64,000 bases of DNA from Nioella sp965215655 (GTDB taxonomy: Bacteria > Pseudomonadota > Alphaproteobacteria > Rhodobacterales > Rhodobacteraceae). Of the stretch, positions 7,583-17,085 are shown one piece after another (the stretch's first letter is position 1; each line of letters starts with the position of its first letter). The DNA is taken from positions 1,426,001-1,490,000 of the forward strand of contig NZ_OZ244111.1 in assembly GCF_965215655.1 (NCBI RefSeq), given 5' to 3'. The notes under the pieces were generated by a model that worked only from the letters and a program-made list of their open reading frames with translations, ran no database searches and had not been told where the DNA came from. The position numbers and the translations under genes are program-made.

Positions 7583-9094
7583 TCAGCTGTTCCGACGCCC
7601 GGAGAACAGGCTCGCCTCCTCAGCCGCCTTGCGCAGGGCGCGGGACTTGTTCACCGTTTCCTGGTATTCGGCCTCCGGATCGCTGTCATAGACCACGCCG
7701 CCGCCCGCCTGGATATAGAGCTTTTCGTCCTTCAGAACCGCTGTGCGCAGCGCGATACACATATCCATGTCGCCACCGGCGCTGAAATAGCCCACGCCGC
7801 CGCCATAGACGCCGCGCTTTTCCGGCTCCAGCTCGTCGATGATCTCCATCGCGCGGACCTTGGGCGCACCGGACACGGTCCCGGCAGGCAGCCCCGCGAG
7901 CAGCGCCGACAGCGCGTCGTGATCATCGCTGAGTTCACCCACCACGTTCGACACGATATGCATGACGTGGGAATAGCGTTCGATCACGAATTCCTCGGTC
8001 GGGCGCACGGTGCCGATCTTGGACACGCGACCAGTGTCGTTGCGGCCCAGATCCAGCAGCATCAGATGCTCGGCCAGTTCCTTCTGGTCGGCCAACAGAT
8101 CGAGCTCCAGCGCCTTGTCTTCCTCGGGCGTTGCGCCCCTTGGCCGTGTGCCCGCGATCGGGCGGATGGTCACTTCGCCGCCGAAGACCCGCACGAGGAT
8201 TTCGGGGCTGGCCCCGATCACCTGGAAGCCGCCGAAATTGAAGAAGAACATGAAGGGCGAGGGGTTCGTGCGGCGCAGCGCGCGGTAAAGCGCGAAGGGC
8301 GGCTCGCGGAACTCCTGCGTCCAGCGTTGCGAGGGCACGACCTGAAAGATATCGCCCGCGCGGATGTAGTCCTTGGCTTTCTCGACCGCCGCAAAATAGT
8401 CGGGCTTGGAGAAGTTCGAGACCGGTTCCGCCACCGCATGGGCCTCGCCCATCTCGCGGGCGGCGGTGGTGGGCGCGCGTTCCAGATCGCGCACCGCGTC
8501 CATCACCCGTTCGGCCGCTTGGGCATAGGCGGCGCGGGCGGACAATCCGCCGCCCACCCAGGCGGGGGAGACCACGGTGACCTCTCCCTTGACGCCGTCC
8601 AGCACCGCCACGACCGATGGCCGGATCAGCACCGCGTCGGGCAGGCCCAGAGGGTCGGGGTTCACGTTCGGCAGATGCTCCACCAGCCGGATCATGTCAT
8701 AGCCGAGATACCCGAACAGCCCCGCCGCCGCGGCGGGCAGGTCGTCGGGGATGTCGATGGCGCTTTCCGCCAGCAGCGACCGGATCGCCTTCAGCGGCGG
8801 TTCGCTGCACGGATCAAACGCATCCCGGTCATAGCGGGCTGACCGGTTCAGGCGACTGTCCTCGCCCCGGCATTCCCAGATCAGGTCGGGCTTCATGCCG
8901 ATGATCGAGTAGCGCCCGCGCACCTCGCCCCCGGTCACGGATTCGAGAATGAAACTGTCGCGGCCAGCATCGGCGAGCTTCATCATCACCGACACGGGCG
9001 TGTCCAGATCGGCGGCGAGGCGGGTATAGACCAGCTGGTTCTTGCCCTGCGACCAGCCTTGGTCGAATGCCTCGAAGGACGGGGTCAGTGCCAT
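7583..9094 (-). CDS. trpE: Anthranilate synthase component I
   Basis: This subunit makes anthranilate from chorismate with ammonia from TrpG, the first step of tryptophan synthesis. The 503-residue length is typical. The tryptophan-feedback region near the N-terminus reads FILESVTGG. The chorismate-binding half contains IAGTRPRGATPEED, LDLGRNDTGRVSKIG, GTVSGAPKVRAMEIIDELE and the C-terminal QAGGGVVYDSDPEAEY. It follows ppiD by 6 bp, an arrangement often seen in Rhodobacterales, and is probably cotranscribed with it; trpG is not in the window. Confidence 0.96.
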   Translation of the reverse strand: MALTPSFEAFDQGWSQGKNQLVYTRLAADLDTPVSVMMKLADAGRDSFILESVTGGEVRGRYSIIGMKPDLIWECRGEDSRLNRSARYDRDAFDPCSEPPLKAIRSLLAESAIDIPDDLPAAAAGLFGYLGYDMIRLVEHLPNVNPDPLGLPDAVLIRPSVVAVLDGVKGEVTVVSPAWVGGGLSARAAYAQAAERVMDAVRDLERAPTTAAREMGEAHAVAEPVSNFSKPDYFAAVEKAKDYIRAGDIFQVVPSQRWTQEFREPPFALYRALRRTNPSPFMFFFNFGGFQVIGASPEILVRVFGGEVTIRPIAGTRPRGATPEEDKALELDLLADQKELAEHLMLLDLGRNDTGRVSKIGTVRPTEEFVIERYSHVMHIVSNVVGELSDDHDALSALLAGLPAGTVSGAPKVRAMEIIDELEPEKRGVYGGGVGYFSAGGDMDMCIALRTAVLKDEKLYIQAGGGVVYDSDPEAEYQETVNKSRALRKAAEEASLFSGRRNS

Positions 9095-9100
9095 GGTGCC

Positions 9101-10960
9101 TCAGGGAAATTGCGCGTTGACCGCGTTGATGACGGCGGAATCGAGGGAGATGCCGATCTCGGTTTCCAGCGCCTGGCCGAAGGCTTCGAACACATCCGCC
9201 GCGATGGAATTGGCGATCTGCGCCCCGAACAGCCCCTGCAGCGCAGCCACCTCGGGCGAGCCACGGGTGCCCTGGTTGATGCTGTCGAGCCGGGCGATAT
9301 AGGCCGCACGGGCACCCGGGATCACCACCATGTCACCGGGCGCGTCCAGCTGGAACACCTGCGGCACAAGGGTGGGGGGCGTGTCGGGGATGAAATCCTG
9401 ACGGCGGATCTGGTCTTCGGTTGTCAGCGCAAGCCCCTGATCCTCAAGGCTGCCGGTCAGGGCGAGATTGGCCAGGATCGCATTGGCCCGTTCCTCCAGC
9501 CGGATGCGCAGCTGCGTGGCACGCCAGGCGGCGGCGACCTCGGCTTCGATCTCTTCCAGCGGCGGGATGGACGGCGGAACGACCGCGTCAAGGCGCAGGG
9601 CGAACTGGCCCCCGTCAGAGAGCCCCAGAAGCTCGGGGAAATCGCCATCCTGCGCGGCGGCCGCGGCCTCGGCAAAACTATCATAGGCGGCAATGCCCTG
9701 ATCCATGCCGTCGAACCAGTCGATGGTGCCGAACTGCATGTCGGTTTCCTCGGCCAGCTCCTCCAGCGTCGCACCGCCGGCCAGCAGGTCGTCAAGATCC
9801 TCCAGCATGTCGTCGATGGCGCGGCGGGCGGCATCCTCGGCCAGTTCGGCGCGCAGATGCTCGGCGGCGTCCTCATAAGGGACTTCGGTCGCGTCCAGCA
9901 CTGCGTTGATGCGGAAGAGCGCCGGGCCGAAACGGCTTTCGAGCGGGCCGATGATTTCGCTTTCGGTATCGGCGAAGATCACCTCGGCGGCGGCGGCAGA
10001 GAGGTCGCCCGGCGCGGTTTCGCCAAGGTCAACATCGTCGAGCGTCAGGCCCCGGTCCTCGACCAGCGTATCATAGTCCGTTTCGCCGGCATCGAGCGCA
10101 GCACGGGCGGCATCGGCCTCGTCCTGGCTGGGGAAGACCAGCCGTTCCAGCAGGCGGCGCTCGGGCTGCACATATTCCGCGATGCGTTCGTCATAAAGCG
10201 CGCGGATCGCTGCGGGGTCGACCTCGACCTCATCCATGATCATATCGGGGGTGATCCAGGCGTAGGAGATCGTCCGGCTTTCGGGCCGTTCAAAGCGCTG
10301 GCCGTTTTCGTCGTAGTATTCCTGCAATTCCTCGGGCGTCGCGGCAGCAAGGCCGGCGGTCAGGTCAGTTTCGGTGACGCGGGCGAGGGTAAAGCTGCGG
10401 GTTTCGGTCTGATAGGCGACCATGATCTCGGTGAAGCTGTCCGGTGTCGGAAGCCCGCTGATGACGGCGGCCTGCAAAATCGAACGGGACACATCCTCGC
10501 GGATGGTTTCCTCGAATTCTTCTACGTCATAGCCCGCTTGTGTCAGCGCCAGTTCATATCCGGAGCGGTCGAAATTGCCGTCGATGCCCTGGAAGGTGGA
10601 GGTCGTGGTGATCTGCCGCGCGACCTCTTCGTCGCCCACGGACAGCGACATTTCACCGGCCTCGTGGGTCAGCGCGGCACGGGCGACCAGACCCTCCAGA
10701 ATGGCACGGTCGAGCCCGGCATTGCGCAGATCGGTCAGCGTCTGGTAGGGGCCGCCTTCCGCCGCCTGCGCACGCAGTTCCGCCTGGATGGCGCGGGCAT
10801 AGGCATTGGCCGAAATCGAGGCATTGCCGACCGAGCCGACCTGAACGGCGGAATTGCCGAAGTTGCCGATGCCGAAGCCTGCAAGCCCGAACATCAGAAG
10901 GGCGAGAATGGCCCAGACGAAATAGTCTGACAGCTTCCGTTTGCCTGCGCGTCGTGCCAT
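9101..10960 (-). CDS. ppiD: Periplasmic peptidyl-prolyl isomerase PpiD-like (SurA N-terminal type)
   Basis: A 619-residue membrane-anchored folding factor. A basic start (MARRAGKRKLSDYF) is followed by one transmembrane helix at about residues 12-30, placing the rest in the periplasm. Residues about 40-190 match the SurA/PpiD N-terminal chaperone region. The middle section around residue 265 (RLLERLVFPSQDEADAARAA) matches a rotamase (parvulin) domain. PpiD helps outer-membrane and secreted proteins fold as they leave the Sec translocon. The RBS GGGAGA is at normal spacing. The gene lies 6 bp before trpE on the same strand. Confidence 0.88.
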   Translation of the reverse strand: MARRAGKRKLSDYFVWAILALLMFGLAGFGIGNFGNSAVQVGSVGNASISANAYARAIQAELRAQAAEGGPYQTLTDLRNAGLDRAILEGLVARAALTHEAGEMSLSVGDEEVARQITTTSTFQGIDGNFDRSGYELALTQAGYDVEEFEETIREDVSRSILQAAVISGLPTPDSFTEIMVAYQTETRSFTLARVTETDLTAGLAAATPEELQEYYDENGQRFERPESRTISYAWITPDMIMDEVEVDPAAIRALYDERIAEYVQPERRLLERLVFPSQDEADAARAALDAGETDYDTLVEDRGLTLDDVDLGETAPGDLSAAAAEVIFADTESEIIGPLESRFGPALFRINAVLDATEVPYEDAAEHLRAELAEDAARRAIDDMLEDLDDLLAGGATLEELAEETDMQFGTIDWFDGMDQGIAAYDSFAEAAAAAQDGDFPELLGLSDGGQFALRLDAVVPPSIPPLEEIEAEVAAAWRATQLRIRLEERANAILANLALTGSLEDQGLALTTEDQIRRQDFIPDTPPTLVPQVFQLDAPGDMVVIPGARAAYIARLDSINQGTRGSPEVAALQGLFGAQIANSIAADVFEAFGQALETEIGISLDSAVINAVNAQFP

Positions 10961-11029
10961 GCCGGATATCTCCCTTGATCTGGCTCTGAAGCGCAGGTTT
11001 AGGGGGTCGCGGCAAGGGGGGCAAGGGGC

Positions 11030-12217
11030 CTAGAGGGAAAGCTGGGAAAGTCTGTGCCCAACTTCGGCCAATCCGGCGGCATCTGCGTTGGCGAAGGCGA
11101 TGCGCAGGGTGGTTTCGGCCTGTCCCGATCCGCCCTGGTGCCTGAGCGGGCCGAACATGGTGCCGGGCAGGGTCAGAAGGCCCGCTTTCGATACCATCGC
11201 CTTGGCGACCTCATCCGAGCGCATGGCGAACGGATGGCGCACATAAGCGAAATAGGCCCCGCAGCCGAGCAATTCCCAGCCTGACAGCCGCTGAAAGGCG
11301 GTTTCCATGGCGGCGCGTCTGTTCAGGATCTCCTGCCGTTCGCCTGCCAGCCAGTCGCCAAGGTTCCGCATCCCCCAAAATGCGCCGATCTGGCCCACCT
11401 GACTGGGGCAGATGGCGACGGTGTCGAGGAATTTCTCCACCTCGAAAAGCCGCTCGGGGCTGGCCACGATGGCACCGACGCGGTGGCCGGTCAGGCGGTA
11501 GGATTTGGAGAAGGAATAAAGCTGGATCAGCGTGTCGTCCCAATCGGGATCGGTGAAGAGGTCATGCGGGGCGCCTTCGACGGAATGAAAATCGCGGTAG
11601 GTTTCATCGACGATCAGCGCAATCTTGCGGCGGCGGCAGATGTCGCGGAAGGCGGCCATGACCGTGGCGGGATATTCCACGCCACCGGGGTTGTTGGGCG
11701 AGATCAGCACAATGGCGCGGGTGCGGTCGGTGATCATCGCCTCTGCCGCGTCCGGGTCGGGGATCAGGCTTTCGCCAGTTGCCAGCAGTTGCGCCTCGAC
11801 GCCCGTCATGTCGAGCCACATCTTGTGGTTGAAATAGTAGGGCGTGGGCAGGATCACCCCGTCGCCTTCGCCTGCCAGCGTCGCCATCACGGCGCAGAAC
11901 GCCTGATTGCAACCTGATGTGATTGCCACCTGATCGGGCCGCACCATGCCGCCATACCCATCGGACCATTGCTGCGCCAGTTCCGCGCGCAGCTCCTCGC
12001 GCCCGAGAACCGGACCATAGAGATGGCTGTCGGCCTGGGTCAGCAGCGCCTCGGCCATGGCCTGACGCAGCCCTTCGGGCGGTGGATCGACGGGCGCGGC
12101 CTGGCTGAGGTTGATCAGTGGCCGGTCGGCGGGGAAGGTGACACCATCCAGCCAGCGCCGCGCCTCCATCACCGGGGGCGGGAAGGTGGCCGCGAATCTA
12201 GGGTTCAGCACATGCAT
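11030..12217 (-). CDS. Pyridoxal-phosphate-dependent aminotransferase, class I/II
   Basis: A 395-residue fold-type I aminotransferase. Visible landmarks are the early substrate-binding segment INLSQAAPVDPPP, the PLP-ring region ITSGCNQAFCAVMA, SPNNPGG near residue 175, the aspartate/tyrosine pair in IVDETYRDF, the Schiff-base lysine in SFSKSYRLTGHRVG and the C-terminal arginine in TTLRIAFAN. The amino donor and substrate are not evident; aspartate- or aromatic-type substrates are possible. It lies between ppiD and ssb on the same strand with short gaps. Confidence 0.9.
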   Translation of the reverse strand: MHVLNPRFAATFPPPVMEARRWLDGVTFPADRPLINLSQAAPVDPPPEGLRQAMAEALLTQADSHLYGPVLGREELRAELAQQWSDGYGGMVRPDQVAITSGCNQAFCAVMATLAGEGDGVILPTPYYFNHKMWLDMTGVEAQLLATGESLIPDPDAAEAMITDRTRAIVLISPNNPGGVEYPATVMAAFRDICRRRKIALIVDETYRDFHSVEGAPHDLFTDPDWDDTLIQLYSFSKSYRLTGHRVGAIVASPERLFEVEKFLDTVAICPSQVGQIGAFWGMRNLGDWLAGERQEILNRRAAMETAFQRLSGWELLGCGAYFAYVRHPFAMRSDEVAKAMVSKAGLLTLPGTMFGPLRHQGGSGQAETTLRIAFANADAAGLAEVGHRLSQLSL

Positions 12218-12243
12218 GGCGCGCCTCGTCGGGTTTCCGGGCC

Positions 12244-12759
12244 TTAGAACGGGATTTCGTCATCCATGTCGTTGGACCGGCCACCGCCGCCCTGGCTGCC
12301 GCCACCGCCGCCATAGCCACCGTCACGGTCATCGGGATAGCCGCCGCCCCCGCCATAGCCGCCACCCTGTCCGCCGCCGCCGTAGCCGCCGCCACCGCCG
12401 CTGTCGCTGCGGCTGTCCAGCAGGGTCAGTTCCCCGCGATAGGGGCGCAGCACGACCTCGGTCGAATAGCGGTCCTGGCCGGACTGATCCTGCCATTTGC
12501 GGGTTTCAAGCTGCCCCTCGATATAGACCTTGGAGCCCTTGCGCAGATATTGCTCGGCAATCCGCGCGAGGGGCTCGGAAAAGATGGCGACGGAGTGCCA
12601 TTCGGTCCGCTCGCGCCGTTCGCCGGTGTTTCGGTCCTTCCAGGTTTCGCTGGTGGCGATGCGCAGGTTGCAGACCTTGCCGCCATTCTGGAACGACCGA
12701 ACCTCGGGATCGCGTCCCAGATTGCCTATCAGAATGACCTTGTTGACGGACCCAGCCAT
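12244..12759 (-). CDS. ssb: Single-stranded DNA-binding protein
   Basis: A 171-residue SSB. The OB fold spans about residues 1-110, starting MAGSVNKVILIGNLGRDPE and containing TEWHSVAIF. A glycine-rich linker of roughly 45 residues follows (repeated GGGGYGGG blocks), and the protein ends in the acidic tip DDEIPF that recruits partner proteins such as RecG, PriA and RecQ. Many alphaproteobacterial ssb genes are SOS-linked, but I see no GTTC-N7-GTTC box in the upstream region 12760-12926. Confidence 0.97.
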   Translation of the reverse strand: MAGSVNKVILIGNLGRDPEVRSFQNGGKVCNLRIATSETWKDRNTGERRERTEWHSVAIFSEPLARIAEQYLRKGSKVYIEGQLETRKWQDQSGQDRYSTEVVLRPYRGELTLLDSRSDSGGGGGYGGGGQGGGYGGGGGYPDDRDGGYGGGGGSQGGGGRSNDMDDEIPF

Positions 12760-12926
12760 GATCTCTCCCCGTAGTTTTCGAATCTCACGTTGTGACGCAG
12801 CTTAGATCACCGCAACATGCTTAAGAAAACCCAAATGCGCGGGGGATTGCCAAGCGGGCAGGGGCAAGCTGGAAATGCCGCGTCTTTTCCGTATATTGCG
12901 GCGAGTTGCAAAAGAAGCGAGGGCGC

Positions 12927-13505
12927 ATGGTGCCTGCGAAAGCCTGTCTTTATGTATTTGCCATGATCTGCGGGACCGCAGGAGGGGCGCTGGCGCAAGG
13001 CCTGAGTTCCGACCGCCTGAGCCGGTTCAGCGAACAGCTTGACCTGCTCGACAGCCGTGCGGCCACCCAATACGAGTTTTCTGACCGGCTGCGCCCCGAC
13101 AGCGAGGCCGAGGAGACCATCCCCTATTACAACGGCAGCTATAACGGCCCCTGGCTGGAGGTCGCCCGGTCCGCCGCGCGCCGCCATGGCATCCCCGAGG
13201 ATCTGTTCCTGCGGCTCGTGCAGCAGGAAAGCGGGTGGGATCTGGATGCGCTGAGCCATGCAGGTGCCATCGGTCTGGCGCAATTGATGCCGGATACGGC
13301 AGCGCTGCTTGGGGTCGACCCGCATGACGCCAATGAAAATCTCGACGGTGGCGCACGCTACCTGGCGCAGCAATATCGCCGCTTCGGCAATTGGCGTCTG
13401 GCGCTGGCGGCCTATAATGCGGGGCCAGAGGCGGTCGAGGCCCATGATGGCGTGCCGCCCTATGCCGAGACGCAGGAATATGTCCGCGCGATTCTGGGTG
13501 CCTGA
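12927..13505 (+). CDS. Lytic transglycosylase, SLT domain
   Basis: A 192-residue exported enzyme predicted to cleave peptidoglycan glycan strands non-hydrolytically. The signal peptide ends GGALAQ near residue 24. The SLT domain spans about 75-190, with the catalytic glutamate E101 in VQQESGWDLDALS, then AIGLAQLMPDTA and the ALAAYNAGPEAV motif. The start ATG 12927 sits 5 bp after GAGGG; the upstream TTG at 12906 has no such site. Divergent from ssb. Small stand-alone transglycosylases of this kind often open the wall for secretion systems or flagella, but no partner is adjacent. Confidence 0.9.
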   Translation: MVPAKACLYVFAMICGTAGGALAQGLSSDRLSRFSEQLDLLDSRAATQYEFSDRLRPDSEAEETIPYYNGSYNGPWLEVARSAARRHGIPEDLFLRLVQQESGWDLDALSHAGAIGLAQLMPDTAALLGVDPHDANENLDGGARYLAQQYRRFGNWRLALAAYNAGPEAVEAHDGVPPYAETQEYVRAILGA

Positions 13506-13531
13506 TCATCGCGGCTGAACATCCTTCCGCG

Positions 13532-14221
13532 TCAATCGCCCGGCAGACAGACACCGTCATAGCCGCGCCCAGTGGTGTGGGTCATGCGTGACGGGCGGTG
13601 TGGCGGGCGGCAAGCCACCAGCGTGTAGCCGTTCGGATGTCCGGGCACCGACGACTGCTGCGTAGCCGCGCGATCGAGCGAGGCGGTCCCGCCGGTGGCC
13701 AGCGTTACGGATTGTGTGCAGGGGCTGGGGTTTTCTTCGCCGGGCAGGCACAGGCCCACGACAATCTCGTAATCGCAGAGATTGGTCGCATCCAGATTGT
13801 CCTCGGCCCCTGGCGTATAGCGCACGCAGCCGTTCACATCGGCCCTGAGCGAGGGGCGCTGATAGGCACCGGTGAGACTGTCCAGCAGGACAGGAACCGC
13901 GAAGGCCATGCCTGTGGCGAACAGCAGTCCGGCCCAGATCGGCACCCTGCGGGGCTGGCCCTTTCGTTCGAACAATGTCAGCGCCGCAAGCGCGAACCAC
14001 GCGCCCAGAAACGCCATGCCCCCGGTGATCTCGGGCAGCCAGGGCAATGCCCGCCAATAGGGCTGGATCCACGCGAGGAGGTGGGGCAGCACATAGGCCG
14101 AGGCAAGCGCGACAAGCAGCACCCGCCGAAACGAGATGCTGCCGCGCCCATGGGCCACGATGATGGCCAAAAAGCCCCCGATGAGGCCGAAGAAAACGGA
14201 ACCGTCAGAAAAGCCGGGCAT
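13532..14221 (-). CDS. Multipass membrane protein with cysteine-containing periplasmic tail, unknown
   Basis: A 229-residue protein I do not recognise. About four hydrophobic helices lie in residues 8-130 (SVFFGLIGGFLAIIVAHG, VLLVALASAYVLPHLLAW, GGMAFLGAWFALAALTLF, IWAGLLFATGMAFAVPVLL). The remaining ~100 residues are polar and contain five cysteines. That tail is probably periplasmic. The start ATG 14221 follows GAGGA; a TTG 30 bp upstream is less likely. It is convergent with the lytic transglycosylase. Confidence 0.6.
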   Translation of the reverse strand: MPGFSDGSVFFGLIGGFLAIIVAHGRGSISFRRVLLVALASAYVLPHLLAWIQPYWRALPWLPEITGGMAFLGAWFALAALTLFERKGQPRRVPIWAGLLFATGMAFAVPVLLDSLTGAYQRPSLRADVNGCVRYTPGAEDNLDATNLCDYEIVVGLCLPGEENPSPCTQSVTLATGGTASLDRAATQQSSVPGHPNGYTLVACRPPHRPSRMTHTTGRGYDGVCLPGD

Positions 14222-14377
14222 GGATCCTCGGAGATGGGGCAGGGACTGCAAAGGGCGCGCGCCGTAATTGGCTTAGTCTGGCGTGCAACGCAATGATTTG
14301 CCAAGTCGATTCCGTCACATAGTTGTCGCCGGTCTTCTGGCTGTACGGACGCGGCTGTCTACGCCACAATCGCCGAT

Positions 14378-15082
14378 ATGTTACGCCTGATCGCGCCCCT
14401 TCTGTTGCTTGCCCTGCTGACCGGCCCGCTAAGGGCAGATCCCCCGCCGCCGGATCTGGGCGCTTTGCTGGATATCGCGCAAGCCCCCTTTCAACAGCGC
14501 GATGCGGTCGAACGGCAACTGGCAGGGGCCTTGCCGCTGTTCATTCCGATGCCAGAGCCCGCGCAGCCCGAACCGACTGTGGGGGACTTATACTACTGGT
14601 CGCTCGAAGGCCGCTTCGGTCTGCACATCGAGAGCACAAACGCCCCCGGCGGATTTGTGACCTGCGCCCGTTACGGGCGGATCACGCTGGAGCGATTGCA
14701 GGAGTTGCCAAGCTCTGACCCGCGTGTCTTTCCGCTGATGCGGCAGGCGGCGATCCTGCATGACGACGCCAGCGCCTGGCCTGAACAGGCAGTGGCCCGG
14801 CTGGTGTGTCAGGTGACATGGGATGATGGCCGCCGGGTCGCACCGCTGGAACGCGATACCGTCGAGGAGCAGCTATCGGACAGGTTCGCAGCGGTCCTCG
14901 GTCGTCCGGATCCGGCCGAGCGCCCAAATTCGGTGCGGGTCTTCGGGCCGGGGGGCTATGTGATCGAAGGGCAGGGCGGGCCTGCGGACATGATCCGGGT
15001 GATGGATCGCGCAGAGGTCAGGCAGGTGGCCACGCATCAGCTGATCCTGCTGCGCAGCTATCTGTTGGGCGGGGGGATGTGA
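14378..15082 (+). CDS. Secreted protein of unknown function
   Basis: A 234-residue exported protein. The signal peptide is MLRLIAPLLLLALLTGPLRA. The mature part begins with proline-rich sequence (DPPPPDLG) and has two cysteines. No motif is recognised. The sequence has the codon bias of neighbouring real genes and ends exactly against the stop of the convergent gene at 15083, with no base between them. It belongs to a local group of orphan envelope proteins between 13.5 and 15.8 kb. Confidence 0.6.
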   Translation: MLRLIAPLLLLALLTGPLRADPPPPDLGALLDIAQAPFQQRDAVERQLAGALPLFIPMPEPAQPEPTVGDLYYWSLEGRFGLHIESTNAPGGFVTCARYGRITLERLQELPSSDPRVFPLMRQAAILHDDASAWPEQAVARLVCQVTWDDGRRVAPLERDTVEEQLSDRFAAVLGRPDPAERPNSVRVFGPGGYVIEGQGGPADMIRVMDRAEVRQVATHQLILLRSYLLGGGM

Positions 15083-15757
15083 TCAATCCGCATGGCGTAG
15101 CCCACCCTGTGGAATGGGCTGCCCCTGAGGTGCCAACTGAACCGGCTGGATCGGCTGAGCCGGCGCAGTTTCAATCGGGTCGACCCGGAGGTTGGAGTAT
15201 CTGGGCTGGCAAGCGCCATATTCGCTTCCACACGGGCATCTGACCTGAGCCGCGACGTAGCGCCCATCTTGTGTGCAGCCGAACTCGATGATCTGCCCAC
15301 TCCCCAGGCCTCCGAATTCCTGAATGACGTCGTATTCAAGTCGGTCTTCCCGCATCCAGTCCCGCATCTGAACATGGAATTCGTACTGTCCAACCGCATA
15401 TTCCGTGAAAGCGCCTGAAAAATCCTCTGCGACGACCGCCATCGTGAGCAGGGGCACAGAGCAGGATAGGGCATTTGAGGAATTCGGGTGGAGATACATC
15501 GCCGCGACACGGCCGGTGACGTAGAAGTTTCCTGCGGGGTTTCCTAGGTCGGGTCTTTCCACGGCGCAGCAGATGGTTTGGGGAGTATCACCGTCGTATC
15601 TCCCTGCCGTACGGTCCGGCGCCCAGTCCAGAGTGATCTGGCGAATTATTTCCGCTTCGCACTGATCATCAACGTGCTGCGCCTTTGCAGTGCCCACCCA
15701 AACCGCCAGAGCTGCGTAAAGAATGACGAGAATCGCGTTCCTTGTTTGCACTGACAT
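15083..15757 (-). CDS. Secreted cysteine-rich protein of unknown function
   Basis: A 224-residue protein with an N-terminal signal peptide (RNAILVILYAALAVWVGTAKA). The mature chain has eight cysteines, including ICCAVE and CPCGSEYGAC, which suggests disulfides. The C-terminus is a proline/glutamine-rich low-complexity tail. The base composition is visibly less GC-rich than the flanking genes. The start ATG 15757 follows AGGGGG; the frame is open for 53 more codons upstream but that part overlaps mnmA and lacks a signal. No family recognised. Confidence 0.6.
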   Translation of the reverse strand: MSVQTRNAILVILYAALAVWVGTAKAQHVDDQCEAEIIRQITLDWAPDRTAGRYDGDTPQTICCAVERPDLGNPAGNFYVTGRVAAMYLHPNSSNALSCSVPLLTMAVVAEDFSGAFTEYAVGQYEFHVQMRDWMREDRLEYDVIQEFGGLGSGQIIEFGCTQDGRYVAAQVRCPCGSEYGACQPRYSNLRVDPIETAPAQPIQPVQLAPQGQPIPQGGLRHAD

Positions 15758-15818
15758 TGCCCCCTGAACTGTTGAATATGACAAGGGGATCATAGCACAG
15801 GTTATCGAAACGGCGGAA

Positions 15819-16961
15819 TCAATACCCTCTCCAGATCCAGCCGCCGCCGAAGATGCGGCTGCCCTCTGGGTCGTAGAACACGCAGGCCTGTCCGGGGCTG
15901 ACGCCTTCTTCGGCAACGATCAGTTCCACCTCGGCCTCGGTGTCCGAAATGGGGCGGATCACCGCCTCGCGCGGGGGGCGGGTGGAGCGGATCTTGACCG
16001 CCAGGTGCCATTCGGGGCGCGAGGTGAAGGGCTCGTCTCCCAGCCAGTTGATCTCTCGCACGGGCACGATCCGCTTGGACAGCGCCTCTTTCGGGCCGAC
16101 CACGACCTGACGCGACTCCGGGTCCAGCTTGACCACGTAAAGCGGCGTATCCAGCCCGCCAATTCCCAATCCGCGGCGCTGGCCAATCGTGTAATGGATG
16201 ACGCCGCGATGCTGTCCCAGAACCGTGCCATTCATATCGACGATATCGCCGGGATCGGCCGCACCGGGGCGCAGTTTCTCGATCACCGAAGCGTAGTTTC
16301 CATCCGGGACAAAACATATGTCCTGGCTATCGGGTTTATCGGCGACGGGCAGCCCATATCGCGCTGCCAATTTCCGGGTTTCGTCCTTCGAGGGCAAATG
16401 GCCCAAGGGAAAGCGCAGGAATTCCAGCTGTTCCTTTGTGGTCGAGAACAGGAAATAGCTCTGGTCGCGGGATGAATCCGCCGCGCAATGCAATTCGGCC
16501 CCGTTGCTGCCGTCCATTCGTTGAATGTAGTGCCCGGTGGCCATGCAATCCGCGTCGAGTTCTCGGGCCGTTTCCAGCAGATCCTTGAACTTCACCCGCT
16601 CGTTGCAGCGGATGCAGGGGACCGGCGTGGCCCCGGCAAGGTAGCTTTCCGCGAACTCGTCGATCACTGCGTCCTTGAAGATGTTTTCGTAGTCCAGCAC
16701 GTAATGGGGGAATCCCATTTCTTCTGCCACGCGGCGCGCATCGTGGATGTCGCGACCCGCGCAGCAGGCGCCTTTCTTGGCCAAAGCGGCCCCGTGGTCA
16801 TAAAGCTGCAAGGTCACGCCGATGACGTCATAGCCTTGTTCTGCAAGCTCTGCGGCCACAACGGAGCTATCGACACCACCCGACATCGCCACCACGACCC
16901 GGGTTTCGGTGGGCGGTTTGGCAAAGCCAAGAGAGTTCACGGGATGTGGGTCGAGGGGCAT
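15819..16961 (-). CDS. mnmA: tRNA-specific 2-thiouridylase MnmA
   Basis: MnmA places sulfur on C2 of the wobble uridine in tRNA-Lys, -Glu and -Gln using ATP and persulfide sulfur. The 380-residue protein has the PP-loop AMSGGVDSSVVAAEL near residue 30, the first catalytic cysteine in PVPCIRCNERVKF and the second in SQDICFVPDGNY. The C-terminal beta-barrel ends RIFGGGWIWRGY. The start ATG 16961 matches the family start; an alternative nine codons upstream is unsupported. It is divergent from sciP. Confidence 0.96.
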   Translation of the reverse strand: MPLDPHPVNSLGFAKPPTETRVVVAMSGGVDSSVVAAELAEQGYDVIGVTLQLYDHGAALAKKGACCAGRDIHDARRVAEEMGFPHYVLDYENIFKDAVIDEFAESYLAGATPVPCIRCNERVKFKDLLETARELDADCMATGHYIQRMDGSNGAELHCAADSSRDQSYFLFSTTKEQLEFLRFPLGHLPSKDETRKLAARYGLPVADKPDSQDICFVPDGNYASVIEKLRPGAADPGDIVDMNGTVLGQHRGVIHYTIGQRRGLGIGGLDTPLYVVKLDPESRQVVVGPKEALSKRIVPVREINWLGDEPFTSRPEWHLAVKIRSTRPPREAVIRPISDTEAEVELIVAEEGVSPGQACVFYDPEGSRIFGGGWIWRGY

Positions 16962-17085
16962 GGGCGTCTCCGGGGGTTTGAGGCGCAATATAGGAAAATG
17001 CCACCTATCCTCAAGGGACGTGCTTACCGGCTGTTAAACTTATTGCGACAGGGTGGCCCCAAACCCGAGCGGTGAGAGGAGCGCC

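Noticed and set aside
9059..10930. 623-codon frame opposite ppiD
   Set aside because: Same shadow effect; composition and motifs belong to ppiD on the other strand.
12760..12926. SOS box upstream of ssb
   Set aside because: No GTTC-N7-GTTC pattern on either strand in this interval.
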